DNA of 12,054 nucleotides from an uncultured Eubacteriales bacterium. Its GTDB lineage: Bacteria > Bacillota > Clostridia > Oscillospirales > Acutalibacteraceae. This document shows, one piece after another, positions 11,719-12,054 of the stretch; position 1 is the stretch's first letter, and each line of letters opens with the position of its first letter. The position numbers and the translations under genes are program-made. Under the pieces are notes generated by a model. It was not told the origin of the DNA and searched no databases. It saw nothing but the letters and a program-made list of their open reading frames with translations. Location: assembly GCA_900321905.1 (NCBI GenBank), contig ONXZ01000019.1, positions 1 to 12,054 of the forward strand. Reading direction: 5' to 3'.

Positions 11719-12054
11719 ATGGCAAAGCGGTTAATATCTGTTATGTTTTCTGTTGCAGGTGTTATAGTGTCAGTTATTGCCACGTTTTACGAGGCGCTTA
11801 ACTGGTATGCGTTTTGCAAGTATGAAGCCGGCGGCACAAGTTACACTGTCGCTGATTTGCAAAAAGAGTTTTTAAGCTACTGCGGCGTGCCTTTGCTTGT
11901 GATGTTTTGCGGCGTGGTTGCAGGGCTTATCCTCCTTGCCGTTCTTGCACAGGTAAACATAAGTAAATACAAAAAAGTTGCGGTTGCAAAAGTCATCGGC
12001 GGCGTGGCGTTTTTTGCGTCAATTGTGCTGCTGTATAAATATGACATACCCGGC
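11719..12054 (+). CDS. Membrane protein, unknown function, cut by window edge
   Basis: An open frame of 112 codons runs to the window end with no stop. The protein begins MAKRLISVMFSVAGVIVSVI and has hydrophobic segments at about 5-23, 57-80 and 89-105. Between the first two lies a polar loop of about 30 residues containing YTVADLQKEFLSY. AAAGGAGGT (11704-11712) lies six bases before the ATG, so the start is firm. The positive loop SKYKKVAVAK after the second helix suggests it faces the cytoplasm. I recognise no family from this part. Confidence 0.85.
   Translation, partial: MAKRLISVMFSVAGVIVSVIATFYEALNWYAFCKYEAGGTSYTVADLQKEFLSYCGVPLLVMFCGVVAGLILLAVLAQVNISKYKKVAVAKVIGGVAFFASIVLLYKYDIPG

Overview
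The window looks like a low-to-mid GC Gram-positive chromosome, most likely a gut-type Clostridia member (Oscillospiraceae/Ruminococcaceae-like). The reasons are consensus TTGACA/TATAAT promoters, strong AAGGAGG ribosome sites, AT-rich intergenic DNA, and a Firmicutes gene set: LexA, DegV, DUF1846, DUF1858, Mini-III RNase, and a BirA with an N-terminal helix-turn-helix. The lineage is inferred from gene content, not from a database search.

Layout. 1-190 is the left end of an insertion sequence: the first 38 codons of a minus-strand transposase OrfA, its promoter and a terminal hairpin. 191-338 holds nothing I can name. 339-581 is a minus-strand tRNA-Met(CAT)/tRNA-Glu(TTC) unit with a promoter and terminator. 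A divergent promoter at 630-658 then drives a long same-strand run: lexA, an Mrp-type Fe-S carrier ATPase, dCMP deaminase, a HAD phosphatase, an unknown exported calcium-motif protein, a DegV protein, birA and a small membrane protein (692-6774). This run ends at a terminator shared with the convergent DUF1846 gene (8364-6901).

From 8393 to 8475 two good promoters diverge. One serves DUF1846. The other serves a DUF1858 mini-redox protein followed by a small membrane protein, closed by a terminator near 9050. Next come another small membrane gene that may be leaderless, a palindromic dispersed-type repeat lying in the obg leader, and obg and mrnC, which overlap by four bases (9575-11232). Obg (50S assembly GTPase) and MrnC (23S rRNA trimming RNase) act on the same large-subunit maturation pathway. 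A tRNA-Val(TAC) gene with its own promoter and terminator follows.

11385-11700 is non-coding and unusual. It holds a foldback array of short hairpins separated by GTGATGT units on an exact 18-base period, followed by inverted ACATCAC-type units on a 22-23-base period. It ends at the promoter of a membrane protein that runs off the window. This structured repeat is the best candidate for something under-described here. The protein genes are otherwise mostly housekeeping, and I see no defence system, CRISPR array or biosynthetic cluster.
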